Positions 1-5,769 of a DNA stretch of 5,769 nt are shown piece after piece. Location of the stretch: positions 1-5,769 of the forward strand of contig QHOR01000210.1 in the NCBI GenBank assembly GCA_003219395.1, in the 5' to 3' direction. Within the stretch, counting starts at the first letter, position 1. Every line of letters begins with the position of its first letter. The notes beneath the pieces were generated by a model. The model ran no database searches and was not told the DNA's origin. It saw only the letters and a list, made by a program, of their open reading frames with translations. Made by a program: the position numbers and the translations under genes. Source of the stretch: Verrucomicrobiota bacterium. Lineage in GTDB: Bacteria > Verrucomicrobiota > Verrucomicrobiia > Chthoniobacterales > UBA10450.

Positions 1-761
1 TTGAAACCGCCGGTGGAGTAGCGACACCGATGATTCAGCGCAACACCACGATTCCGACCCGCAAGTCACAAATCTTTTCGACTTACAGCGACAACCAACC
101 GGGTGTGGAGATCAAAGTGCTTCAGGGCGAGCGCCCGCTGAGCCGCGACAACAAAACGCTCGGGACGTTCCATCTCGATGGAATTCCACCGGCGCCACGG
201 GGCGTGCCTCAGATCGAAGTGACTTTCGACATCGATGCGAACGGAATTTTGCATGTCTCGGCGAAAGATCTCGGCACCGGGAAGGAACAGAAGATTTCCA
301 TCACGGGCAGCTCAGGACTTTCGAAAGATGAAGTCGAAAAGATGCAGCGTGAAGCTGAAGCGCATGCCGAAGAGGATAAAAAGGCGAAGGAAGCAATCGA
401 GATTAAGAACAACGCCGACATGCTCGCCTATCAATGCGAGAAGCAATTGAAAGAACTGGGCGATAAGGTTTCCGGCGACAAGAAAAAGCAAGTCGAAGAC
501 GCAATTGCTGCGGTACGTGACGCGATTAATCGCAACGACGCCGATGCGATGAAGCGGACCTACGACGAGTTACAGAACAAATTCCAGGAAATCAGCGCCG
601 ATCTTTACAAGCAAGCGTCAGCCCAGACGGGACCCGCTCCAGGAGCAGGCTCAGGTCCGGAGGCGCAGCCGCGCGGAGGCGCTGAAGAAGGCGCTGGCAA
701 GCGCGAAGGCGATGTTGTCGACGCGGAGTTCGAGGTCGTGGACGACGACAAGAAGAAATAA
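1..761 (+). CDS. dnaK: Chaperone protein DnaK (Hsp70), 3' part only
   Basis: C-terminal 252 codons of the cytoplasmic ATP-dependent chaperone Hsp70; the ATPase domain lies before the window. The frame is open from base 3 and its first residues, ETAGGV, correspond to about E402 of E. coli DnaK, so the Met at base 30 is internal. Seen in order: the beta-sandwich substrate-binding domain (NTTIPT, VLQGER, PPAPRG, then [14 protein letters not shown] and HVSAKD, bases 30-300), the helical lid starting near [12 protein letters not shown] (base 310), a low-complexity Ala/Gly/Pro tail (about 610-700), and the conserved acidic end [12 protein letters not shown] followed by lysines. The TAA stop is at 759-761. 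groES follows after 83 bp on the same strand, suggesting one heat-shock transcription unit. Oddity: the substrate arch carries Ala and Tyr where E. coli has M404 and A429 (see findings). The identification is certain; only the 5' truncation is a limit. Confidence 0.98.
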   Translation, partial: ETAGGVATPMIQRNTTIPTRKSQIFSTYSDNQPGVEIKVLQGERPLSRDNKTLGTFHLDGIPPAPRGVPQIEVTFDIDANGILHVSAKDLGTGKEQKISITGSSGLSKDEVEKMQREAEAHAEEDKKAKEAIEIKNNADMLAYQCEKQLKELGDKVSGDKKKQVEDAIAAVRDAINRNDADAMKRTYDELQNKFQEISADLYKQASAQTGPAPGAGSGPEAQPRGGAEEGAGKREGDVVDAEFEVVDDDKKK

Positions 762-773
762 CGGAAACAATTT

Positions 774-807
774 GTCGGCGGCCGTCGCAGGATCGGCGGC
801 CGCCGGC
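774..807 (+). other. GC-rich intergenic hairpin between dnaK and groES
   Basis: Inverted repeat in the 83-bp dnaK-groES gap. The arm at 774-787 pairs with 794-807 over 14 positions, including two G-U pairs, around a 6-nt loop (788-793). The core arms, CGGCGGCCG at 776-784 and CGGCCGCCG at 797-805, are perfect complements. An A-rich stretch follows, not a T-run, so it is not a standard intrinsic terminator. It could stabilise the dnaK mRNA 3' end, mark a processing site, or reduce read-through to groES; these roles are inference. Confidence 0.6.
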
Positions 808-822
808 TTAAACAAAAAAACC

Positions 823-829
823 AAAGGAG
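823..829 (+). promoter_or_regulatory. Ribosome binding site of groES
   Basis: AAAGGAG matches the Shine-Dalgarno consensus, but 15 nt separate it from the groES ATG at 845, longer than the usual 5-10. No in-frame start codon lies closer, and the protein N-terminus aligns with GroES from this ATG, so the start is kept. Confidence 0.6.
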
Positions 830-844
830 TAATAACAAGAACTT

Positions 845-1141
845 ATGGCAACAGTAAACGTAAGACCGCTCGGAGATCGGGTGCTGGTGCAGCCGATTGA
901 AGAGCAGGAACTGAAAAAGGGCGGGATCATTATCCCCGACACCGCCAAGGAAAAACCACAAGAGGGGAAAGTGGTCGCTTTAGGCACCGGCAAAATCGAT
1001 GACAACGGAAAGAAAGTCGATTTCACGGTGAAAAAGGGCGACAAGGTGCTGATCTCGAAATACGGCGGCACCGAAATCAAGATCGACGATGAAAATTATC
1101 TCATCATGCGCGAGGACGACATCCTCGGCATCATTGGATAA
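845..1141 (+). CDS. groES: Co-chaperonin GroES (Hsp10, Cpn10)
   Basis: Complete 98-residue co-chaperonin, the usual family length. Seven copies form the lid that caps the GroEL ring and closes the folding chamber in the cytoplasm. Visible marks: N-terminal [10 protein letters not shown] (residues 6-15); the GroEL-binding mobile loop about 19-37 with the GG-III motif (G26-G27, then I28-I30, equivalent to the hydrophobic I-V-L tripeptide of E. coli); the roof-loop region about 48-58; and the C-terminal strands with [15 protein letters not shown] and EDDILGII. The ATG at 845 gives the family N-terminus MATVNVRPL. It lies between dnaK and groEL, 41 bp upstream of its obligate partner. No CIRCE inverted repeat is visible in the upstream gap, so regulation probably comes from a promoter before dnaK, outside the window. 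Confidence 0.98.
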   Translation: MATVNVRPLGDRVLVQPIEEQELKKGGIIIPDTAKEKPQEGKVVALGTGKIDDNGKKVDFTVKKGDKVLISKYGGTEIKIDDENYLIMREDDILGIIG

Positions 1142-2802
<1,661 letters not shown>

Positions 2803-2826
2803 GCCGAAATCGAAACAACAATTAAC

Positions 2827-2864
2827 AAACAGCCGAGCTCGCAAGGGCTCGGCTGTTTTGCTTA
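2827..2864 (+). terminator. Rho-independent terminator of the dnaK-groES-groEL unit
   Basis: A 12-bp perfect stem, 2827-2838 with 2847-2858 (core CAGCCGAGC / GCTCGGCTG), closes an 8-nt loop (2839-2846) and runs into TTTTGCTT (2856-2863). It starts 24 bp after the groEL stop. The T-run is short and interrupted, but the stem is strong and the placement fits. Confidence 0.9.
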
Positions 2865-2865
2865 A

Positions 2866-3213
2866 TTACTTTCTCCTGACTAAATACCCAGCGATGTCGC
2901 TCTTTCACAACGCGCTGGCATTCGACTGCTGAACAAGAACCGCTCGTACGAGAGATTCGGAATATAGCTTAGCTCAGGACGTTGGTCTTACTGCATAGAG
3001 CCATCCTCAGGAAACAAGCTTTTGAGATTCGCAGAGACTAAGAAATTCGCAATCTGGGCACGCGCCAATCGCAAATAGGATTAAGAGTGAGTTGTTCAGG
3101 CAGTGTTTCGCTGGACTCGCTGATTGCAGCTGGAAAATCCCTTTTTCAGAAAAAGTTGGCGGTTGAGAGGCCCGGAGCGGCCTCACCTCATTCGCATTCT
3201 CACCCAGGGGAGT
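2866..3213. other. Intergenic stretch with no recognisable gene
   Basis: About 350 bp between the groEL terminator and the recognisable part of the third DUF4440 unit. A minus-strand frame stays open from 3330 down to 3007, but below about 3214 its translation resembles nothing I know and is probably read-through after the pseudogene. No RNA gene, SD-led small ORF, CRISPR or mobile-element end was found. Confidence 0.5.
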
Positions 3214-3348
3214 GGTAGCGGAGATCAGCCATTTGTCTCCGCGCTTCACGCAAACATTCATCCAACTCCCGTGGCCGCTCGTGTCTTGGCCTCGGTCGGT
3301 TCTCTTTTCAGTGACACTGGCCTGGCCCACGGCAACCTTGTCGTCCGA
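3214..3348 (-). pseudogene. DUF4440/SnoaL-like domain remnant (third unit, C-terminal part)
   Basis: Read on the minus strand, this stretch gives VAVGQASVTEKR, then RGQDTSG and KRGDKWLI. It is a clear homologue of the C-terminal part of the two units upstream (QASVTEKR, GKDISGQF and KRGDKWVI in unit 2). It aligns with unit 2 at the DNA level at a constant offset of 264 nt over the KRGDKW to VTEKR portion, with no net indels. The N-terminal half (the AGDxDKL and ADDWATVDSSGKIF segments) is absent. The 107 bp between 3349 and the stop of unit 2 cannot be aligned to it. There is no start codon, RBS or signal peptide of its own, and the frame runs on past the domain end. I read it as a 5'-truncated, dead copy left from tandem duplication. 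Confidence 0.75.
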
Positions 3349-3456
3349 AGCTGATAGCTGAGAGAACGCTCGGCTTTTAGTTCAGAGATTCGGACCTTCG
3401 AAACTGCGCTTACGCGGGGCTTCCCGGAAAGACTTCATCCGGCTCTCCCAATTCCC

Positions 3457-3927
3457 TCACATCACCTTGGAGCCTAGAGTGCGCACGATCACCCACTTGT
3501 CTCCGCGCTTCTTGAGGAGATCCATAAAAACAAACTGACCGCTAATGTCTTTTCCATCGTGAAGCCTTTTTTCGGTGACGCTGGCTTGGACTACGGCCAC
3601 ATCGCCGAACATCTGCACATTCATAGGTCCAATTTCAAACGACAGGAGTTTGTGCTTGCCGGATTTAAAATTGCTTAGAAGGCTCTCCTTAGTGAAAATT
3701 TTGCCAGAGGAATCGACCGTTGCCCAATCGTCAGCATAGATCTGATTGAGCTTGTCGACATCGCCGGCCATCATTGCATCTCCTGTATCCTGCGCGAATT
3801 GCTTCATCGTCTCGACAATGGTGGGATCCTGTGATTGCACTTTGGGCGAGTCGCCCGAAGCCACCCTGGCGCCTGCGCTGCGCACGACCGCCCATTTGCT
3901 GCACGTTTCCTGAGGAGATCCATCCAA
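3457..3927 (-). CDS. DUF4440/SnoaL-like (NTF2-fold) domain protein, second unit, probably the downstream half of a frameshifted gene
   Basis: Open frame ending at TGA (3459-3457) and encoding a full DUF4440 domain: DPTIVETMKQFAQD, then MAGDVDKLNQIYADDWATVD, SSGKIFTKESLL, FGDVAVVQASVTEKR, SGQFVFMDLLKKRGDKW and a C-terminal GSKVM. The family has the cone-shaped NTF2 fold, and most members are secreted proteins of unknown function. The only available start (TTG at 3927) gives about 12 residues that are out of frame with unit 1; from SKWAVVRSAGARV on, the frame encodes the C-terminus of unit 1 followed by a linker (SGDSPKVQSQ) into unit 2. There is no signal peptide or SD of its own. So it is unlikely to be an independent gene. 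It is best read as the second domain of a 284-residue tandem-domain protein separated from its start by a 1-nt deletion near 3898. The alternative is a sequencing or assembly error in an intact gene. Confidence 0.6.
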   Translation of the reverse strand: MDGSPQETCSKWAVVRSAGARVASGDSPKVQSQDPTIVETMKQFAQDTGDAMMAGDVDKLNQIYADDWATVDSSGKIFTKESLLSNFKSGKHKLLSFEIGPMNVQMFGDVAVVQASVTEKRLHDGKDISGQFVFMDLLKKRGDKWVIVRTLGSKVM

Positions 3928-4230
3928 AGAAACTGACCGCTAGTGTCTTGCCCTTTGTCGGTCCTCTTTTCCTTCACACTACCCTGGGCCACGGCCACAT
4001 CGCCGAACACCTGCACGTCGATTGATCCATTTTCAAACCACTCGAGTTTGTGCCCGCCCGATTTGAAATCGCTCAGAAGGCTCTCCTTAGTGAAAATTTT
4101 TCCAGAGGAATCGACGGTTGCCCAATCGTCGGCAAAGATCTGCTTGAGCTTGTCGATATCGCCGGCAACCATTGCATCTCCCATATCCTGTCCGACTTGT
4201 TTCACTGCCTCGATAGCGGCCGGATCGTTG
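3472..4230 (-). repeat. Tandem duplication of a DUF4440 unit (period 398/399 nt)
   Basis: About 3472-3832 and 3871-4230 are direct repeats of a ~360-bp domain unit with a ~38-bp linker. The offset is 399 nt (133 codons) at the 3' end of the units (e.g. GCGCACGA at 3481 and 3880). It is 398 nt for the rest (e.g. the shared GGCTCTCCTTAGTGAAAA at 3681 and 4079), locating a single-base deletion in the upstream unit between about 3892 and 3912. The high DNA similarity implies a fairly recent internal duplication that did not copy the signal peptide. Confidence 0.8.
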
Positions 4231-4310
4231 GAAGGCGCCGCGAGTGGCTGGGCCAAAATGAATCCGGCGCATAGACTGGTGAACAGAACCGTCCGAACAA
4301 ATTTTTTCAT
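3804..4310 (-). CDS. Secreted DUF4440/SnoaL-like (NTF2-fold) protein, first unit, frameshifted near its C-terminus
   Basis: 168 residues from ATG 4310. N-terminal Sec signal peptide: MKKFVR, hydrophobic TVLFTSLCAGFILA (7-20), likely cleavage near residue 24 (QPLA), so the product is exported. The DUF4440 domain follows (about 29-136): DPAAIEAVKQ, AGDIDKLKQIFADDWATVD, SSGKIFTKESLL, FGDVAVAQGSV, DTSGQFLWMDLLRKR. After R136 the frame departs from its homologues: instead of GDKWVIVR it reads 32 unrelated residues to the TGA at 3806-3804. Comparison with unit 2 shows one base missing near 3898. The frame that continues the domain is the one carrying unit 2. Function is unknown; related NTF2-fold domains bind small hydrophobic ligands or act as enzymes, but no catalytic residue can be assigned here. 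An upstream in-frame extension to 4412 is possible but would bury the signal peptide. The SD at 4337-4332 is 21 nt from this ATG (see the mini-ORF). Confidence 0.75.
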   Translation of the reverse strand: MKKFVRTVLFTSLCAGFILAQPLAAPSNDPAAIEAVKQVGQDMGDAMVAGDIDKLKQIFADDWATVDSSGKIFTKESLLSDFKSGGHKLEWFENGSIDVQVFGDVAVAQGSVKEKRTDKGQDTSGQFLWMDLLRKRAANGRSCAAQAPGWLRATRPKCNHRIPPLSRR

Positions 4311-4324
4311 TTGTAGCTTCGCAT
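4307..4324 (-). CDS. Five-codon leader ORF (MRSYK) overlapping the DUF4440 start
   Basis: On the minus strand, ATG at 4324-4322 opens a frame of five codons ending in TGA at 4309-4307. That stop overlaps the signal-peptide ATG (4310-4308) as ATGA. The consensus AGGAGG (4337-4332) lies 7 nt before this ATG, the ideal distance, and 21 nt before the main start. The mini-ORF may feed ribosomes to the main gene by termination-reinitiation. It could also be chance, or the result of a small indel that separated SD and start. Confidence 0.35.
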   Translation of the reverse strand: MRSYK

Positions 4325-4331
4325 TTGTTTT

Positions 4332-4337
4332 CCTCCT
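4332..4337 (-). promoter_or_regulatory. Shine-Dalgarno AGGAGG upstream of the DUF4440 gene
   Basis: Minus-strand AGGAGG, a full consensus SD. Its spacing fits the mini-ORF ATG at 4324 (7 nt) better than the signal-peptide ATG at 4310 (21 nt). Confidence 0.7.
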
Positions 4338-4699
4338 ATTTGATTTTACCGCGGGTTTTGCTTGTGAGCAGCTAACGCAATGGTTGTGCCAACTACACGA
4401 GCGACCTCGCAATGCACACTGAAAGAGGAACTTAAGTTTATTAGGCGAATTATGATTGCCTCGCGGCAGTCCCGTTCTGGGACAGCCCGGTCACAACGCT
4501 GGGACGCAATTTGGGTCAATACCGTTAAACGCGGCCCAATGACGCCGGAAATAGGTCGAACGTGCCTCGCACAAGGCGCCAAAAATTTCGGCAAATGTCC
4601 AATGCGTCTTTGCCACACGCGTCATCAATGTATCGCTCTTCCGTGACCGCAAAGCAGCCTTTGTGTGGAATCTTCTGGCAAAACTGACAAAGGAGCGAT
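4338..4699. other. Divergent intergenic region
   Basis: About 360 bp between the minus-strand DUF4440 gene and the plus-strand dehydrogenase, so it must hold both promoters if each gene has its own. I see no convincing -35/-10 pair. A weak hairpin (GTCCC 4469-4473 with GGGAC 4479-4483) is present but short. Open frames here look like chance translations. Confidence 0.4.
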
Positions 4700-4706
4700 A
4701 GGAGAG
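4700..4706 (+). promoter_or_regulatory. Probable ribosome binding site of the PQQ dehydrogenase
   Basis: AGGAGAG lies 12 nt before ATG 4719 and 27 nt before the alternative ATG 4734; another AAAGGAG is at 4689-4695. The spacing favours 4719 as the start. Confidence 0.45.
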
Positions 4707-4718
4707 AACGGGTTCAGC

Positions 4719-5769
4719 ATGCGGGCACGAGCGATGAAACTTTCAAAGTCAGCATCGGTGGGAAACAGAAGGCGCTGCAAACGCCGGAACTTGTCGCATC
4801 TTTGTCTTTGGCTCTGCGTCAGTCTATTTGCGTGGCTTTTTCTTGGCGGCGGATTTTTTACCCTTAAGGCCGCAACGTTGCCGGCTGGTTTCACCGAATC
4901 GCAATGGGGCTCGGCTCTGCCGAGTGGAGCTACGGCGATGGCTTTCGCGCCTGATGGGCGATTGTTCGTTTGTTTGCAGGAAGGTCAGGTGCGGGTCATC
5001 AACACGGATGGCGTATTGCTGCCTAATCCGTTTGTGACGCTATCGGTCGATTCGAACGGCGAGCGCGGTCTTCTCGGTTTGGCCTTCGATCCGAATTTTG
5101 CGAGCAACCGTTACGTTTATGTCTATTACACCGTGCCTGGTTCACCGGCGCATAATCGCATAAGCCGGTTTGCGGCAAACGGGAATGTCGCCGCGGCCAA
5201 TAGCGAGTTCGTCCTGGTCGACCTCGACAACTTGAGCAACGCCACCAATCACAATGGTGGCGCGATCCACTTTGGACCAGACGGCAAGCTGTACGCTAGC
5301 ATCGGTGACAATGCTAACGGCGCGAACGCGCAGTCATTGAGCAATCGTTTAGGAAAAATTCTTCGCATCAATTCCAACGGCACCATTCCGCCGGATAATC
5401 CCAGATCATTTCCGGGAATCGCCGGCTCGACTTCCGGCGCGAACCGCGCGATTTGGGCCGTCGGTTTACGCAATCCATTCACGTTCGCGTTTCAACCGAT
5501 GACGGCTCGCCTGTTTATCAACGATGTTGGTCAAAGCACGTGGGAGGAAATTAATGACGGTATTGCTGGATCGAACTATGGCTGGCCAGTCGCAGAAGGT
5601 CCTGCTTCCCCGCCGAATCCAAATTTCCGGGACCCGATCTTTTACTATGGTCACGGGTCGAGCAGCACCACCGGCTGCGCCATTGTCGGGGGCGCGTTCT
5701 ACAATCCGTCGGTGTTGGAATTTCCGAGCCGTTTCGTTGGCAAATATTTCTTCGCCGACTTGTGCACCG
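4719..5769 (+). CDS. PQQ-dependent sugar dehydrogenase, GSDH (glucose/sorbosone dehydrogenase) family, 5' part
   Basis: First 350 codons; the gene runs off the window. The family forms a six-bladed beta-propeller that oxidises aldoses (or other alcohols) in the periplasm with pyrroloquinoline quinone and calcium. Numbered from ATG 4719: an Arg/Lys-rich N-terminus (RRRCKRR, 17-23), a hydrophobic segment 28-47, and KAATLPAGF (50-58), where the exported chain probably begins. Then follow GATAMAFAPDGRLFV, NGERGLLGLAFDPNF, and NHNGGAIHFGPDGKLY with H178, matching the catalytic-base His of soluble glucose dehydrogenase. Next are GLRNPFTFAF with R251-N252 (PQQ-contacting pair), WEEIN (275-279, calcium-site region), NYGWP (286-290) and GGAFYNP near the end. 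The frame is open back to a stop at 4644; ATG 4719 and 4734 are both in frame, and the RBS favours 4719. The substrate cannot be read from sequence, and C-terminal PQQ ligands lie outside the window. Confidence 0.92.
   Translation, partial: MRARAMKLSKSASVGNRRRCKRRNLSHLCLWLCVSLFAWLFLGGGFFTLKAATLPAGFTESQWGSALPSGATAMAFAPDGRLFVCLQEGQVRVINTDGVLLPNPFVTLSVDSNGERGLLGLAFDPNFASNRYVYVYYTVPGSPAHNRISRFAANGNVAAANSEFVLVDLDNLSNATNHNGGAIHFGPDGKLYASIGDNANGANAQSLSNRLGKILRINSNGTIPPDNPRSFPGIAGSTSGANRAIWAVGLRNPFTFAFQPMTARLFINDVGQSTWEEINDGIAGSNYGWPVAEGPASPPNPNFRDPIFYYGHGSSSTTGCAIVGGAFYNPSVLEFPSRFVGKYFFADLCT

Noticed and set aside
762..844. CIRCE operator (HrcA site) before groES
   Set aside because: Neither TTAGCACTC nor its inverted partner GAGTGCTAA is present here or elsewhere in the window; the only inverted repeat is the GC-rich hairpin.
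605..961. Minus-strand open frame across the dnaK end and groES
   Set aside because: Shadow of the coding strand: low-complexity translation, no SD, antisense to two certain genes.
2940..3005. tRNA- or 23S-like fragment (GTACGAGAG near 2946; AATATAGCTTAGCTCAG near 2961)
   Set aside because: Only short matches; no cloverleaf, T-loop or acceptor pairing can be built, and no longer rRNA similarity is seen.
3421..3460. Possible group II intron remnant (minus-strand GGGAGAGCCGGATGAAG)
   Set aside because: A single short resemblance to an intron segment, with no domain V hairpin, reverse transcriptase or boundaries.
4343..4348. Minus-strand TAAAAT as a -10 box for the DUF4440 gene
   Set aside because: It lies 5 nt from the SD, so the transcript would begin inside the SD, and no -35 element is correctly spaced.
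3943..4422. Plus-strand open frame of 159 codons opposite the DUF4440 gene
   Set aside because: Antisense to a recognisable protein domain with a signal peptide; Ser/Pro/Cys-rich chance translation.
4346..4646. Small open frames on both strands in the divergent intergenic region
   Set aside because: No recognisable protein similarity, no SD, and overlapping frames on both strands, as expected by chance.

Overview
This window joins a conserved chaperone locus to a small accessory region on one bacterial chromosome segment. The organism is probably a soil-type member of the Verrucomicrobiota (Chthoniobacterales-like). That is inference, based on the look of the GroEL (short MGGMDY tail, the wording of its apical domain), the dnaK-groES-groEL gene order, Ala/Gly/Pro-rich protein tails, and neighbours that are secreted DUF4440 and PQQ-dehydrogenase proteins. 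No 16S or other decisive marker is present.

Positions 1-2858, + strand: the 3' part of dnaK, then complete groES and groEL, closed by a clear intrinsic terminator. The genes are 83 and 41 bp apart with no convincing promoter or CIRCE operator between them, so they look co-transcribed. Together they supply the Hsp70 and Hsp60/Hsp10 arms of cytoplasmic protein folding. A strong GC-rich hairpin without a U-tract sits between dnaK and groES. groEL has no Shine-Dalgarno sequence. The DnaK substrate-binding arch has eukaryotic Hsc70-type residues, and the GroEL apical domain lacks five residues normally present.

Positions 2859-4310, mostly - strand: after about 350 bp with no recognisable gene come three units of one secreted DUF4440/SnoaL-like (NTF2-fold) domain in decreasing states of preservation. 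The promoter-proximal unit (4310 downwards) has a signal peptide. The second unit follows in what was originally the same reading frame (repeat period 399 nt, now 398), separated by a single-base deletion, so the pair looks like a frameshifted two-domain gene. The third is only the C-terminal part (about 3348-3214). A consensus SD upstream of this gene sits ideally before a five-codon mini-ORF whose stop overlaps the gene's start.

Positions 4311-5769: about 400 bp of divergent intergenic DNA, then the first 350 codons of an exported PQQ-dependent sugar dehydrogenase (GSDH family) on the + strand, running off the window end.

I found no convincing new multi-gene system. The best leads are the tandem, decaying DUF4440 array with its frameshift and leader ORF, and the two unusual chaperone sequence features.
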